Source: Fulvimonas sp. R45
GTDB lineage: Bacteria; Pseudomonadota; Gammaproteobacteria; Xanthomonadales; Rhodanobacteraceae
Direction of reading: 5' to 3'
Assembly (NCBI RefSeq): GCF_030504985.1
Contig: NZ_JASERU010000005.1
Coordinates: 62,001 to 126,000, forward strand
DNA length: 64,000 nucleotides
Positions 44,658 to 52,910 of this stretch are shown here, one piece after another. Numbering within the stretch: the first letter of the stretch is position 1; every line of letters starts with the position of its first letter. The notes under the pieces were generated by a model that did not search any database, was not told the DNA's origin, and saw nothing but the letters and a program-made list of their open reading frames with translations. The position numbers were made by a program, and so were the translations under genes.

Positions 44658-45074
44658 TCAGGTCATCCCGAGCGAAGTGGCCGCGCCGAACGCCACCGCC
44701 ATCACCGCCGCCACCGCCAGGCACGCACTCGCCGGGCGGATCCGCCGCGCGTCGTAGCGCGGGATCAGTCGCCACAGCAGCACGACGCCGAGCAGCATGT
44801 CGGCCACCAGCGCCAGCCGCAGCGCGCCTGAGGCGAGCAGCGCGCCGTAGGGCGGCGCCACGTGCCCTTCGTGGATCGCCACGCCGCCCACCATCAACGC
44901 GCCGGCCAGGGTCCACAGCAGGCAGGCCAGGTAGACGCGGTTGAACACCGGCGGCCCGTGCTCGCACCAGCGCAGCACCACCCAGGCGATCAGCGCGCAG
45001 AACAGCGCGCCGATGGAGCTGTAGAGCACCCACCAGACCAGGCTGCTGAGCAGGGTGAGCAGGCCGGCGGTCAT
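44658..45074 (-). CDS. Uncharacterised four-helix membrane protein
   Basis: 138 residues, four predicted membrane helices (about 4-28, 44-64, 76-100, 114-136), few charged residues. No family motif recognised. Its ATG overlaps the stop of the upstream Mpo1-like gene, so the two are co-translated and probably functionally linked in membrane-lipid metabolism. That link is inferred from coupling only. Confidence 0.75.
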   Translation of the reverse strand: MTAGLLTLLSSLVWWVLYSSIGALFCALIAWVVLRWCEHGPPVFNRVYLACLLWTLAGALMVGGVAIHEGHVAPPYGALLASGALRLALVADMLLGVVLLWRLIPRYDARRIRPASACLAVAAVMAVAFGAATSLGMT

Positions 45075-45541
45075 GCGGAGGCCTTGAAGCCCAGCTTGCG
45101 CAGCAGTTTCTCCATCAGCCAGGCCGGGCCGACCAGCAGGTAGGACAGGTCGGTGAGGAAGCTGGGGCGGCGCCCTTCGTAGTGGTGGCCGATGAACTGG
45201 CCGATCCAGGCGACCACGAACACTGCCACCGCGAGCCAGCGCAGGTGGGCGGGGCCGAGCGCGCCGTACAGCAGGTGCGTGACCAGGCCCAGCACGGCGA
45301 AGGCGACCAGCAGCCCCGCCGCCAGCCGGTGCGAGCGGCGCCAGTACCAGTAGAACGCCAGCACCATCGCCAGCACCGCCCAGGCGCCGGGCTTGAGGTA
45401 GGCGGGCGGCACTGGGACCGTCCACAGCAGCGCGATCACCGCCCATACGATGGGCGGCACGCACAGCCAGTGGAGGCGCTGGTTGACCGGGTTCCGGTGG
45501 TCGTTGCTGTAGCTGTCGAGCCAGTCCTGCATGCTGCGCAT
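45071..45541 (-). CDS. Mpo1/YGL010w-like (DUF962) membrane protein
   Basis: 156 residues with about four helices. The family's histidine motifs are present: DHRNPVNQRLHWLCVPPIVW near the N-terminus and IGQFIGHHYEGRRPSFLTDLSYLLVGPAWLMEKLL near the C-terminus. Yeast Mpo1 is an iron(II)-dependent dioxygenase acting on 2-hydroxy fatty acids; a similar lipid oxidation role is possible. The start at 45541 has GGGAGG upstream. It follows the SMR gene and overlaps the membrane-protein gene downstream. Confidence 0.82.
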   Translation of the reverse strand: MRSMQDWLDSYSNDHRNPVNQRLHWLCVPPIVWAVIALLWTVPVPPAYLKPGAWAVLAMVLAFYWYWRRSHRLAAGLLVAFAVLGLVTHLLYGALGPAHLRWLAVAVFVVAWIGQFIGHHYEGRRPSFLTDLSYLLVGPAWLMEKLLRKLGFKASA

Positions 45542-45561
45542 GGAAGCCTCCCCGTGGGCCG

Positions 45562-45894
45562 TCAGTGGGCGCCGCCCCTGGATAGCAGGTTCAGCACCAG
45601 GACGCCAGCGACGATCAGCGCGATGCCGATGCCGCCGGCCAGATCGATCTTCTGCCGGAACGCCACCGCGCCGATCAGCGCGATCAGCACCGTGCCCGCG
45701 CCCGACCACACCGCGTAGGCGATGCCCACCGGCATCCGCCGCAGGGTAAGGCTGAGGAAGTAGAACGCGGTGGCGTAGCCGGCGACCACCAGCACGCTGG
45801 GCCAGAGCCGGCTGAAGCCTTCGCTCGCCTTCAGCGCGCTGGTGCCGATCACCTCGGCGAGGATGGCGACGGCGAGCGACAGCCAGGCGTTCAT
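45562..45894 (-). CDS. Small multidrug resistance (SMR/EmrE-type) transporter
   Basis: 110-residue four-helix proton-coupled exporter. The essential glutamate is E14 in LAVAILAEVIGTSALKAS. The second signature YATAFYFLSLTLRRMPVGIAYAVWSGAGTVLIALIG matches the drug-exporting EmrE group more than guanidinium exporters. It starts eight bases after purC's stop and may be co-transcribed with purC. Confidence 0.93.
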   Translation of the reverse strand: MNAWLSLAVAILAEVIGTSALKASEGFSRLWPSVLVVAGYATAFYFLSLTLRRMPVGIAYAVWSGAGTVLIALIGAVAFRQKIDLAGGIGIALIVAGVLVLNLLSRGGAH

Positions 45895-45901
45895 CGCGTC
45901 G

Positions 45902-46798
45902 TCAATCCAGTCGGATGCCGGCGAGCCGTTCCAGCGCCTCGGCGTACTTGGCGCGGGTGCGCGCGATCACCTCGGCGGGAATCGCCGGGCCGGGCGCCCG
46001 CTTGTTCCAGTCCAGCGTCTCCAGGTAGTCGCGCACGAACTGTTTGTCGTAGCTGGGCGGGCTGATCCCCACCCGGTACTGGTCGGCCGGCCAGTAGCGC
46101 GAGGAGTCGGGCGTGAGCATCTCGTCCATCACGTACAGTTTGCCGTCCGTGTCGGTGCCGAACTCCAGCTTGGTGTCGGCGAGGATGATGCCGCGCCCGG
46201 CCGCGTAGCCGGCGGCCCAGCGGTAGATCGCCAGGGTGGCGTCGCGCACCTGGCCGGCCAGCTCGCGGCCCACCGCGTTCGCCACCGCGTCGAAGCTGAC
46301 GTTCTCGTCGTGGTCGCCCACCGCGGCCTTGGTCGAGGGCGTGAAGATCGGTTCCGGCAGCTGTTGCGCCTGCTCGAGGCCCGCGGGCAGGGCGATGCCG
46401 CAGACCGCGCCGGTGCGCCGGTAGTCCTTCCAGCCCGAACCGATCAGGTAGCCGCGCGCGATCGCTTCCACCGGCACCGGCTTCAGCCGCCGCGTCACCA
46501 CCGCGCGCTTCGCGTACGGCGCAGGGTCGACGCCGGCCGGCAGCACCTCGGCCAGCGGCACGTCGAGCAGGTGGTTGGGCATCAGGTGGGCGGTCTGGCC
46601 GAACCAGAAATTGGAGATCTGCGTGAGCATCTCGCCCTTGCCGGGGATCGGGTCGGGCAGCACCACATCGAACGCGGACAGACGGTCGGTGGCGACGATC
46701 AGCAGGCGGCGGTCGTCCAGCGCGTAGACGTCGCGCACCTTGCCGCGGTGGATCAGGTCGAGGCCGGGCAGGTCGGCTTGCAGCAGGGTGGTGGGCAC
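45902..46798 (-). CDS. purC: Phosphoribosylaminoimidazole-succinocarboxamide synthase
   Basis: Purine biosynthesis enzyme joining aspartate to CAIR, 298 residues, the longer yeast-like bacterial type rather than the 237-residue E. coli type. Signatures: [40 protein letters not shown] near the N-terminus, [17 protein letters not shown], and [30 protein letters not shown]. The GTG start at 46798 has GGAG six bases upstream. A TACAAT hexamer on the minus strand (46834-46829) is a probable -10, leaving a leader of roughly 25 bases. Confidence 0.95.
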   Translation of the reverse strand: MPTTLLQADLPGLDLIHRGKVRDVYALDDRRLLIVATDRLSAFDVVLPDPIPGKGEMLTQISNFWFGQTAHLMPNHLLDVPLAEVLPAGVDPAPYAKRAVVTRRLKPVPVEAIARGYLIGSGWKDYRRTGAVCGIALPAGLEQAQQLPEPIFTPSTKAAVGDHDENVSFDAVANAVGRELAGQVRDATLAIYRWAAGYAAGRGIILADTKLEFGTDTDGKLYVMDEMLTPDSSRYWPADQYRVGISPPSYDKQFVRDYLETLDWNKRAPGPAIPAEVIARTRAKYAEALERLAGIRLD

Positions 46799-46916
46799 GG
46801 GCGCTCCGGGGACGGCGGGGAAGCATCCATTGTAGCGGCCAAGTGCCGCGGCGGCGGCGCCCGCGGCGCGGGACGGCGCTGCTAGAATCGCCGCTTTGCC
46901 GCCCATCCTGCTGCCG

Positions 46917-47237
46917 ATGCGAACCGTATCCATCGTCGCCCTGAGCCTGGCGTTCGCACTGCCGGCCATGGCCGCCTCCCCGGCGAAACCCGCCCGGCTG
47001 GGCCTGTGCGCCGCCTGTCACGGCGAGGACGGCATGGCCCGCGTGCCGGGCGCCCCGAATCTGGCCGGGCAGCGCCTGGACTACCTGCGCAAGGCGCTGG
47101 CGGACTACCGCGACGGCCGTCGCGACGTGCCGGTAATGCGCGCCGCCGTGGGCCCGATGAGCCCGGTGGACCTCGACGCGCTGGCGCGGTGGTACAGCGC
47201 GCAGGCGCCGCGCGCCGCGGCGGGGGCGCAGCCGTGA
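46917..47237 (+). CDS. Small periplasmic cytochrome c
   Basis: 106 residues with signal peptide ([13 protein letters not shown]) and a single class I haem site CAACHGEDG; the methionine ligand is likely in VGPMSPVD. It resembles one half of cytochrome c4 or cytochrome c553. Divergent from purC; TAGAAT before it (about 46882-46887) may be the -10. Its stop overlaps the djlA-like start (GTGA). Confidence 0.9.
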   Translation: MRTVSIVALSLAFALPAMAASPAKPARLGLCAACHGEDGMARVPGAPNLAGQRLDYLRKALADYRDGRRDVPVMRAAVGPMSPVDLDALARWYSAQAPRAAAGAQP

Positions 47238-48034
47238 GCTACACCTACACGATCTGGTTTGCGCTGGCCGGCCTGCTGCTGGGCCACGGCTTCGTCGGCG
47301 CGGCGGTGGGCGGCATCGTCGGCTTCGTGCTGGACAACCTGCGCTTCAGCCAGCGCCGCGCCGCCACGCCGGAGGCGGGCGGCTTCGTGGTGCCGCTGTT
47401 CGCCCTGCTGGGCGCGGTGGCCAAGTCCGACGGGCGCGTCTCCGAGGCGGAGATCGCCGTGGCCGAGCGCATGATGGCGCGCATGGGCCTCGGCGCCGAG
47501 CAGCGCCAGCAGGCGGTGGCCAGCTTCAACCGTGGCAAGCAACCCGAGTTCGACGTCACGCCCACGATCAACGAACTGCGCCAGTGGGTCGGCCTGCGCC
47601 GCGACCACGCCTTCCCGGTGCTGGACGTGGTGATCGAGACCGTGCTGGCCGAGGGCAACCCCTCGCCGGAGAAGATGGCGATCCTGCGCCAGCTCGCCTT
47701 CGCGCTGCGCGTCAGCGACATGGAGCTGATGGCGCTGATGGCGATGAAGGGCTACGTGTGGAACGCCGGCTCGCGTGGCCGCGGGCCGGGTGCGGGCGGA
47801 GGCTACGTGCCGCCCACGCGCAACACGCAGGGGCCCGATCCCTACGCCGTGCTGGGCATCACCCGCGACGCCGACGACCGCGCCGTGAAGCGCGCGTACC
47901 GCAAGCTGATCTCCGAGCACCACCCCGACCGCCTCGGCGACCTGCCCGAGGAGATGCGCAGGCGCGCCGAGGCCCGCGCCAGCGAGATCAACGCGGCCTA
48001 CGAGCGCATCAAGGCCGAGAAAGGCTTCAAGTAG
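47234..48034 (+). CDS. djlA: DjlA-like membrane-anchored co-chaperone (TerB + DnaJ domains)
   Basis: 266 residues from a GTG start overlapping the cytochrome stop. An N-terminal helix ([30 protein letters not shown]) is followed by a TerB-like domain (about 50-165: [26 protein letters not shown]) and a C-terminal J domain (about 200-266: [34 protein letters not shown]) with the essential HPD. This layout is typical of DjlA, which stimulates DnaK. A family A palindrome follows. Confidence 0.92.
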   Translation: MSYTYTIWFALAGLLLGHGFVGAAVGGIVGFVLDNLRFSQRRAATPEAGGFVVPLFALLGAVAKSDGRVSEAEIAVAERMMARMGLGAEQRQQAVASFNRGKQPEFDVTPTINELRQWVGLRRDHAFPVLDVVIETVLAEGNPSPEKMAILRQLAFALRVSDMELMALMAMKGYVWNAGSRGRGPGAGGGYVPPTRNTQGPDPYAVLGITRDADDRAVKRAYRKLISEHHPDRLGDLPEEMRRRAEARASEINAAYERIKAEKGFK

Positions 48035-48066
48035 CCGGTGCCCGTGCCAAGCGCGCCATCCACATC

Positions 48067-48155
48067 GCTCGCCCTGAGCGCAGGCCCGCAGGGCCGAGGT
48101 CGAAGGGTTGCCCACCAGCCCTTCGACTTCGCTGCGCTACGCTCGGGGCGAACGG
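48067..48155. repeat. Long palindromic repeat, family A, third copy (no nuclease gene)
   Basis: Same units as those flanking the GIY-YIG gene but in the opposite order: GCCCTGAGCGCAGGCCCGCA...GTCGAAGGG, a seven-base loop, then CCCTTCGACTTCGCTGCGC...GGGGCGAACGG. It sits between djlA and rpe, showing that the repeat can occur without the nuclease. Confidence 0.9.
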
Positions 48156-48183
48156 CTCAGACAAAACGACACAGGTCCCCGCC

Positions 48184-48870
48184 ATGAGCAAGCAGACCCC
48201 CGTCATTGCCCCCTCCATCCTCTCCGCCGACTTCGCGCGCCTTGGCGAGGACACCGCCGCCGTGCTGGCCGCGGGCGGCGACTGGGTGCACTTCGACGTG
48301 ATGGACAACCACTACGTACCCAACCTCACCATGGGCCCGATGGTGCTGAAGGCGCTGCGCGGCTACGGCATCACCGCGCCGATCGACGTGCACCTGATGG
48401 TGAAGCCGGTGGACCGCATCGCGCCGGACTTCGCCAGGGCCGGCGCCAGCCTGGTCAGCTTCCACCCGGAGGCCAGCGAGCACGTGGACCGCACCATCGG
48501 CCTGATCCGGGATTCCGGCTGCCAGGCCGGCCTGGTGTTCAACCCGGCCACTTCGCTGGACTGCCTCGACTACGTGCTGGACAAGCTCGATCTGGTGCTG
48601 ATCATGTCGGTGAACCCCGGCTTCGGCGGGCAGACGTTCATCCCGATGGCGCTGGAGAAGCTGCGCCGCGTGCGCCGCATGATCGACGAACGCGGCCTGG
48701 ACGTGCGCCTGGAGATCGACGGCGGCGTGAACGCGGACAACATCGGCGCGATCGCCGCTGCTGGCGCCGATACCTTCGTGGCCGGCTCGGCGATCTTCGG
48801 CGCGGCCGACTACGCCGCCGAAATCGCCGCGATGCGCGCGGCCATCGCGCGCGGGGCTGAGCGGGCATAA
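48184..48870 (+). CDS. rpe: Ribulose-phosphate 3-epimerase
   Basis: Pentose phosphate enzyme, 228 residues, TIM barrel. Signatures: [39 protein letters not shown] (metal His/Asp), [23 protein letters not shown] and [12 protein letters not shown]. It complements tkt in the same region. A GC-rich hairpin (48874-48901) preceded by AAAAA follows the stop. Confidence 0.96.
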   Translation: MSKQTPVIAPSILSADFARLGEDTAAVLAAGGDWVHFDVMDNHYVPNLTMGPMVLKALRGYGITAPIDVHLMVKPVDRIAPDFARAGASLVSFHPEASEHVDRTIGLIRDSGCQAGLVFNPATSLDCLDYVLDKLDLVLIMSVNPGFGGQTFIPMALEKLRRVRRMIDERGLDVRLEIDGGVNADNIGAIAAAGADTFVAGSAIFGAADYAAEIAAMRAAIARGAERA

Positions 48871-49225
48871 AAATCCCGGCGGGGCGGGGGCCGCGCCGGG
48901 AGCAAAACGCGTCAGGGACGCTTGAGGAGAGCACCATCGGCAGGCGCTGCGTCGCCGCGGTCGTGGAGGCTCAGGCCAGCGCCCGCGGCGGCGCGTTCCA
49001 CGGCCATGGAAGCGCGCCTGCCACAGGATCGGACAGGCCTTCCGGCGTTTGGTTCCCGAGCGGATAAAAAATCCCCTCCGCGCGGGGAGGGGATGAAGGA
49101 ACGGCGGGAAAGCCGTGAAGAGCCGGGGGATGTAGTGGCGCGGGACCGTCGTCCCTGGTCGCGGCGGCGTGCCTCCCTGCACGCCGCCGCGCCTGCGCCT
49201 TCCACGGCAACCATGAATCGGCGGG
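48871..49225. other. Intergenic region after rpe with two terminator-like hairpins
   Basis: Holds the rpe hairpin (CCCGGC...GCCGGG, 48877-48901) and a second hairpin TCCCCTCCGCGCGGGGAGGGGA (about 49072-49093) preceded by AAAAAA, suiting a leftward transcript. The sequence between them has no recognisable gene; short frames there lack homology. Confidence 0.6.
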
Positions 49226-49333
49226 CTACAGCATCAGCAACAGGGCCAGCAGCAGGGCGCCCAGCGCCAGCGCCACGCGCAATGGCTCGAAGTGGTGCAG
49301 TTCGGCGTTGGGGTCGGGGTGGTCGGCGTTCAT
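49226..49333 (-). CDS. Tiny predicted membrane peptide
   Basis: 35-residue frame MNADHPDPNAELHHFEPLRV followed by a hydrophobic C-terminal helix (ALALGALLLALLLML). AGGA lies eight bases before the ATG at 49333 and a hairpin follows about 130 bases on. No homology recognised. The amphipathic head plus single helix fits a small tail-anchored membrane protein, but so short a frame could be chance. Confidence 0.4.
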   Translation of the reverse strand: MNADHPDPNAELHHFEPLRVALALGALLLALLLML

Positions 49334-49509
49334 CGGGGCGTCCTGTGCGGCATGGTGCCTATCAGGCGCCCACGGGCGGTCGGTCCGGCGACCGCGGCCG
49401 GGCGAAGCGGCGACGGGATCGGGCAAAATGCGGGCAGGGCCGGTGCGCGGCTTGCGCCCGGGCGGGCCGCATAGCACGCTGCGCGCCAACGTCATACAGG
49501 AACGCCGCC

Positions 49510-50199
49510 ATGGGCCGCAGCATCGCCATCGTCGAAGACGAACCCCTGATCCGCGCCAACTACGTCGAAGCGCTGAACCGCTTCGGCTATGACACGCGCG
49601 GCTACGGCTCGCGGCAGGAGGCCTCCAGCGCGTTCGGCGCGCGGCTGCCGGAATTGGTGATCATCGACATCGGCCTGGGCGACGAGCCGGAGGGCGGCTT
49701 CGACCTGTGCCGCGAGCTGCGCGCGAAGTCGCCCACGCTGCCGATCATCTTCCTCACCGCGCGCGACTCGGACTTCGACGTCATCTCCGGCCTGCGCCTG
49801 GGCGCCGACGACTACCTCAGCAAGGACACCAGCCTGCACCAGCTCGCCGCGCGCATCGCCGCGCTGTTCCGGCGCATCGAATCGATGAAGGCGCCGGCCA
49901 GCAGCGAGACGGTGATCGAGCACGGCCCGCTGAAGCTGGAATCCGAGCGCATGCGCGTCAGCTGGAACGATGCCGAGGTGCCGCTCACCGTCACCGAGTT
50001 CTGGATGGTGCACACCCTGGTGCGCTTCCCCGGCCACGTGAAGAACCGCGACCAGCTGATGCGCGAGGCCGAGCTGGTGGTGGACGACGCCACCATCACC
50101 TCGCACATCAAGCGCATCCGCAAGAAGTTCATCGCGGTGGCGCCGGAGTTCGACGCCATCGAGACCGTGCACGGCGTGGGTTACCGGTGGAAGCCGTGA
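49510..50199 (+). CDS. OmpR-family response regulator
   Basis: 229 residues: receiver domain (SIAIVEDEPLIRANYVEAL, phospho-acceptor Asp in VIIDIGLGD, switch Lys in DDYLSKDTS) and a C-terminal winged helix (about 135-228; LTVTEFWMVHTLVRFPGHVKNRDQLM, TITSHIKRIRKKF, TVHGVGYRW). The stop overlaps the start of the secreted protein (GTGA), which overlaps the histidine kinase. It resembles regulators named for proteobacterial sortase systems, but no sortase is nearby. Confidence 0.93.
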   Translation: MGRSIAIVEDEPLIRANYVEALNRFGYDTRGYGSRQEASSAFGARLPELVIIDIGLGDEPEGGFDLCRELRAKSPTLPIIFLTARDSDFDVISGLRLGADDYLSKDTSLHQLAARIAALFRRIESMKAPASSETVIEHGPLKLESERMRVSWNDAEVPLTVTEFWMVHTLVRFPGHVKNRDQLMREAELVVDDATITSHIKRIRKKFIAVAPEFDAIETVHGVGYRWKP

Positions 50200-50780
50200 G
50201 GCGTCGCGCTGCGGGCTGGGTCGCGCTGGCGCTGGCCGCCTTCGCCGCATCCGCGGCCGCCGGCACGTCCGGCGACGTGCTGGCGCGCGGCGCGCGCGAC
50301 GGCGATGCGCCGGCCTGGGCCATCGCCGTGGCCACGCCCGCCGGCTGGACGCGCGATTGCTGTACCTATGCCCGCGCCATCGGGGTGGACGCGGTGCTCT
50401 ACCAGGGCGAGTGGAGCGGCAAGCCGCAGCGGGTGATGGTGCTCAACGTGTGGCCGCGCACATTGCCCACGCTGGACGCCGAGCTGGACGCCGACCGCAG
50501 GCGCTATCTGCAGCGCGACCCGGCCGCAAAGCTGCGCAGCTTCGCCATCCCGCACGCGGCAATGCCGTGTCGCGCCACGGTGTACCAGGGCAGCGACCAT
50601 GTCGACGACGTGGTCGCGTTCTGCGATCCCGGCCAGGCCAGCGGTATCCGCCTGAGCTGGTCGATGAGCTTCGACGACGACGATCCCGCGATGCGCCCGC
50701 TGCTGGACGACTTCATGCGCGTGGCGGTGGCCACGCGCTACCGGCGCGACATATCGCCGCCCGCCGCGAAGCGCCGATGA
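50196..50780 (+). CDS. Uncharacterised secreted protein between response regulator and kinase
   Basis: 194 residues starting from GTG with a signal peptide (GWVALALAAFAASAAAG). The mature part has four cysteines (DCCTYAR, MPCRATV, AFCDPG) suited to disulfides, and a pattern DVVAFCDP...RLSWSMSFDDDDPAMRPLLDDFMRVA near the C-terminus. No domain is recognised. GTGA and ATGA overlaps with the genes on both sides imply strict co-translation, so it may be an accessory sensor feeding the kinase's periplasmic domain (inference). Confidence 0.82.
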   Translation: MRRRAAGWVALALAAFAASAAAGTSGDVLARGARDGDAPAWAIAVATPAGWTRDCCTYARAIGVDAVLYQGEWSGKPQRVMVLNVWPRTLPTLDAELDADRRRYLQRDPAAKLRSFAIPHAAMPCRATVYQGSDHVDDVVAFCDPGQASGIRLSWSMSFDDDDPAMRPLLDDFMRVAVATRYRRDISPPAAKRR

Positions 50781-52780
50781 CCCTGCGCCGCAAGTTGCTG
50801 CTGGTCGCGCTGTGCACGCTGGCGCTGCCGGTGGCCGGCTGGCTGTACGTGCGGCAGATGGAGACCCTGCTGCGCGAGGGGCAGGCGCAGGCGCTGGTCG
50901 CCTCGGCGCGCGCAGTGGCGCGCAGCCTGGTCGCCATCGGCGCGCCGCTGCCCGCCGCCGGCGACGGCTGGTACGTGCAGCCCGCGGTGAACCCGATCAC
51001 CATCGACGGCTACGGCGACGACTGGGCGCCGATGACGCCGTGGAGCCAGCCGCTGGGCACGCGCGGCAAGCTGCTGCTGGCCAGCGACGCGAACGGTTTC
51101 TACCTCTACGCCGACATCCGCTGCGCGCGACGTACCCGCGCCGATGCCGACGACCCCGGTGCGCTGCATGCCGATCACCTGATCCTGCTGCTGGGCAATG
51201 CCGCGGGCCAGCGCCGCTACCTGATCGCCAGCGCCGCGCCCGGTCCGCTCGAGGCGCTTCCACTGGACGCCCCGGTGCCCGGCCTGCCGGACCGCATCGA
51301 CGCCTGGTGGCAGGAAGACGGCAGCGGCTACCGCGTCGAACTGCGCCTGTCGCCCGCGCTGGCGCTGGACCGCCTGGGCGTGGGCGTGTACGACGGCCTG
51401 GCCGGCGGCGATCCGCTCGCCGCCGACGTGCGGCCGCTGCTGCGTTACTCCGATGCGCTGTCGCACGAGCTGGCCCGGCTCGCGCCCGACAACATGCACG
51501 TGCGCGTGCTGGCGCCGGGCGGCTGGCTGCTGGCGCAGAGCGGGAGGCTGGGCAGTGGCGGACGCCAGCCGGGCTGGTTCGCCTCGCTGGTCTACCGCTC
51601 GCTGCTGGCCGACCGGCTGCAGGACGCCGAGCCGTGGGCCGAGCAGGCGCCGCGGCTGGATCTGCCCGAGGTGCTGAAGGCGCGCGCCGGCACGCCTGCC
51701 ACTGTGTGGCGCTGGGGCGAGCAGCGTGGCACCGTGGTGCTGACCGCGGCGGTGCCGATCGGCGCGCCACGGCATCCCTCCGGCGTACTGCTGCTGCAGC
51801 AGGCCAGCCGGGCCGTGCCGCTGCTGGCCAACCGCGCGCTGTTCGGCCTGCTGCTGACCAGTTTCGGCGTGCTGCTGGCGGCCGGCATCGTGCTGTTCGC
51901 CTTCGCCACCCGGCTGAGCCTGCGGCTGGGGCGGCTGCGCGACGCCGCCGAGCGCGCGCAACTCGACGACGGGCGCCTGGACGGCCACCTGCTCGGAAGC
52001 CATTTCCCGATGGCGGACGCCGAGGACGAGATCGGCGACCTGGCGCGCAGCTTCGCGCGGCTGTTCGAGGTGGTGGGCGGCTATACCGACTACCTGCGCA
52101 CCCTGGCCTCCAAGCTCTCGCACGAGCTGAACACGCCGCTGGCGATCGTGAAATCCTCGCTGGACAACCTGGAACACGCCGGTTTGCCGCCCGCGGCCCA
52201 GCCCTACCTGGCGCGCGCCCGCGACGGCACCGCGCGGTTGGGCGCGCTGGTGCGCGCGATGAGCGAATCCAGCCGGATGGAACGCGCCATCGCTGCCGCC
52301 GAACCCGAGGACGTGGACCTGCGCGAGGTGGTGCGCGGCTGCGCCGAGGCCTACCGGCCGCTGGCCGGCAGCCGCCGGCTGGAATGCGTGCTGCCCGAGG
52401 CGCCGCTGCGCCTGCACTGCGCGCCCGAGCCGATCGCGCAGGCGCTGGACAAGCTGTTCGACAACGCGCTCTCGTTCACACCGCCCGACGGCTGGCTGCG
52501 GCTGAGCCTGCATGCCGTGGAGGGCGGCGCCGAGATCGAGCTCGCCAACCAGGGCCCGCCACTGCCCGCGGCGATGCAGGGCCGGCTGTTCGACTCGCTG
52601 GTGAGCCTGCGCGACAAGGCCACCCCGGGCGACGCGCCGCACCTGGGCCTGGGTCTGTACGTGGTGCGGCTGGTGGCCGAACGCCACCGTGGCGTGGCTG
52701 CCGCGCGCAACCTGGATGACGGCAGCGGCGTGGCCTTCAGTCTGCGCCTGCGCGGGATGCCGCGGCAGCGGCTGGGTTGA
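50777..52780 (+). CDS. Sensor histidine kinase with large periplasmic CBM9-like domain
   Basis: 667 residues. First helix at about 7-24, then about 320 periplasmic residues. These include ITIDGYGDDWAPMTPWSQPLG...FYLYADIRC...DHLILLLGNAAG, which resembles a family 9 carbohydrate-binding fold. A second helix follows at about 352-378, with a HAMP-like linker, the phospho-accepting His in SKLSHELNTPLAIVKSSL (about 448), the N box DKLFDNALSFTPP and the G box HLGLGLYVVRL. It pairs with the upstream response regulator. The ligand may be a glycan; that is inferred from the domain. Confidence 0.9.
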   Translation: MTLRRKLLLVALCTLALPVAGWLYVRQMETLLREGQAQALVASARAVARSLVAIGAPLPAAGDGWYVQPAVNPITIDGYGDDWAPMTPWSQPLGTRGKLLLASDANGFYLYADIRCARRTRADADDPGALHADHLILLLGNAAGQRRYLIASAAPGPLEALPLDAPVPGLPDRIDAWWQEDGSGYRVELRLSPALALDRLGVGVYDGLAGGDPLAADVRPLLRYSDALSHELARLAPDNMHVRVLAPGGWLLAQSGRLGSGGRQPGWFASLVYRSLLADRLQDAEPWAEQAPRLDLPEVLKARAGTPATVWRWGEQRGTVVLTAAVPIGAPRHPSGVLLLQQASRAVPLLANRALFGLLLTSFGVLLAAGIVLFAFATRLSLRLGRLRDAAERAQLDDGRLDGHLLGSHFPMADAEDEIGDLARSFARLFEVVGGYTDYLRTLASKLSHELNTPLAIVKSSLDNLEHAGLPPAAQPYLARARDGTARLGALVRAMSESSRMERAIAAAEPEDVDLREVVRGCAEAYRPLAGSRRLECVLPEAPLRLHCAPEPIAQALDKLFDNALSFTPPDGWLRLSLHAVEGGAEIELANQGPPLPAAMQGRLFDSLVSLRDKATPGDAPHLGLGLYVVRLVAERHRGVAAARNLDDGSGVAFSLRLRGMPRQRLG

Positions 52781-52856
52781 CCCCGCTCCGGGCTTGGCGC
52801 ACTCGTCAATGGGTTGCATCGAACCGATCGGTCGGCGCCGCGATGCATCGACTCAA

Positions 52857-52887
52857 AGAAAGAGGCGGCACAAGGCCGCCTCTTTCT
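52857..52887. terminator. Terminator between kinase and TonB receptor genes
   Basis: Perfect 13-base stem AGAAAGAGGCGGC / GCCGCCTCTTTCT with loop ACAAG. With its A-rich and T-rich flanks it can terminate both convergent transcripts. Confidence 0.85.
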
Positions 52888-52910
52888 CCGTACAGGCTCC
52901 TGTCCCGCGA

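Noticed and set aside
48912-49214. 100-residue minus-strand frame after rpe
   Set aside because: It spans a terminator-like hairpin and has arginine-rich shadow-type composition with no family features.
49510-52780. Proteobacterial dedicated sortase system
   Set aside because: The regulator and kinase resemble that type in layout, but no sortase or LPXTG-type substrate is in the window.
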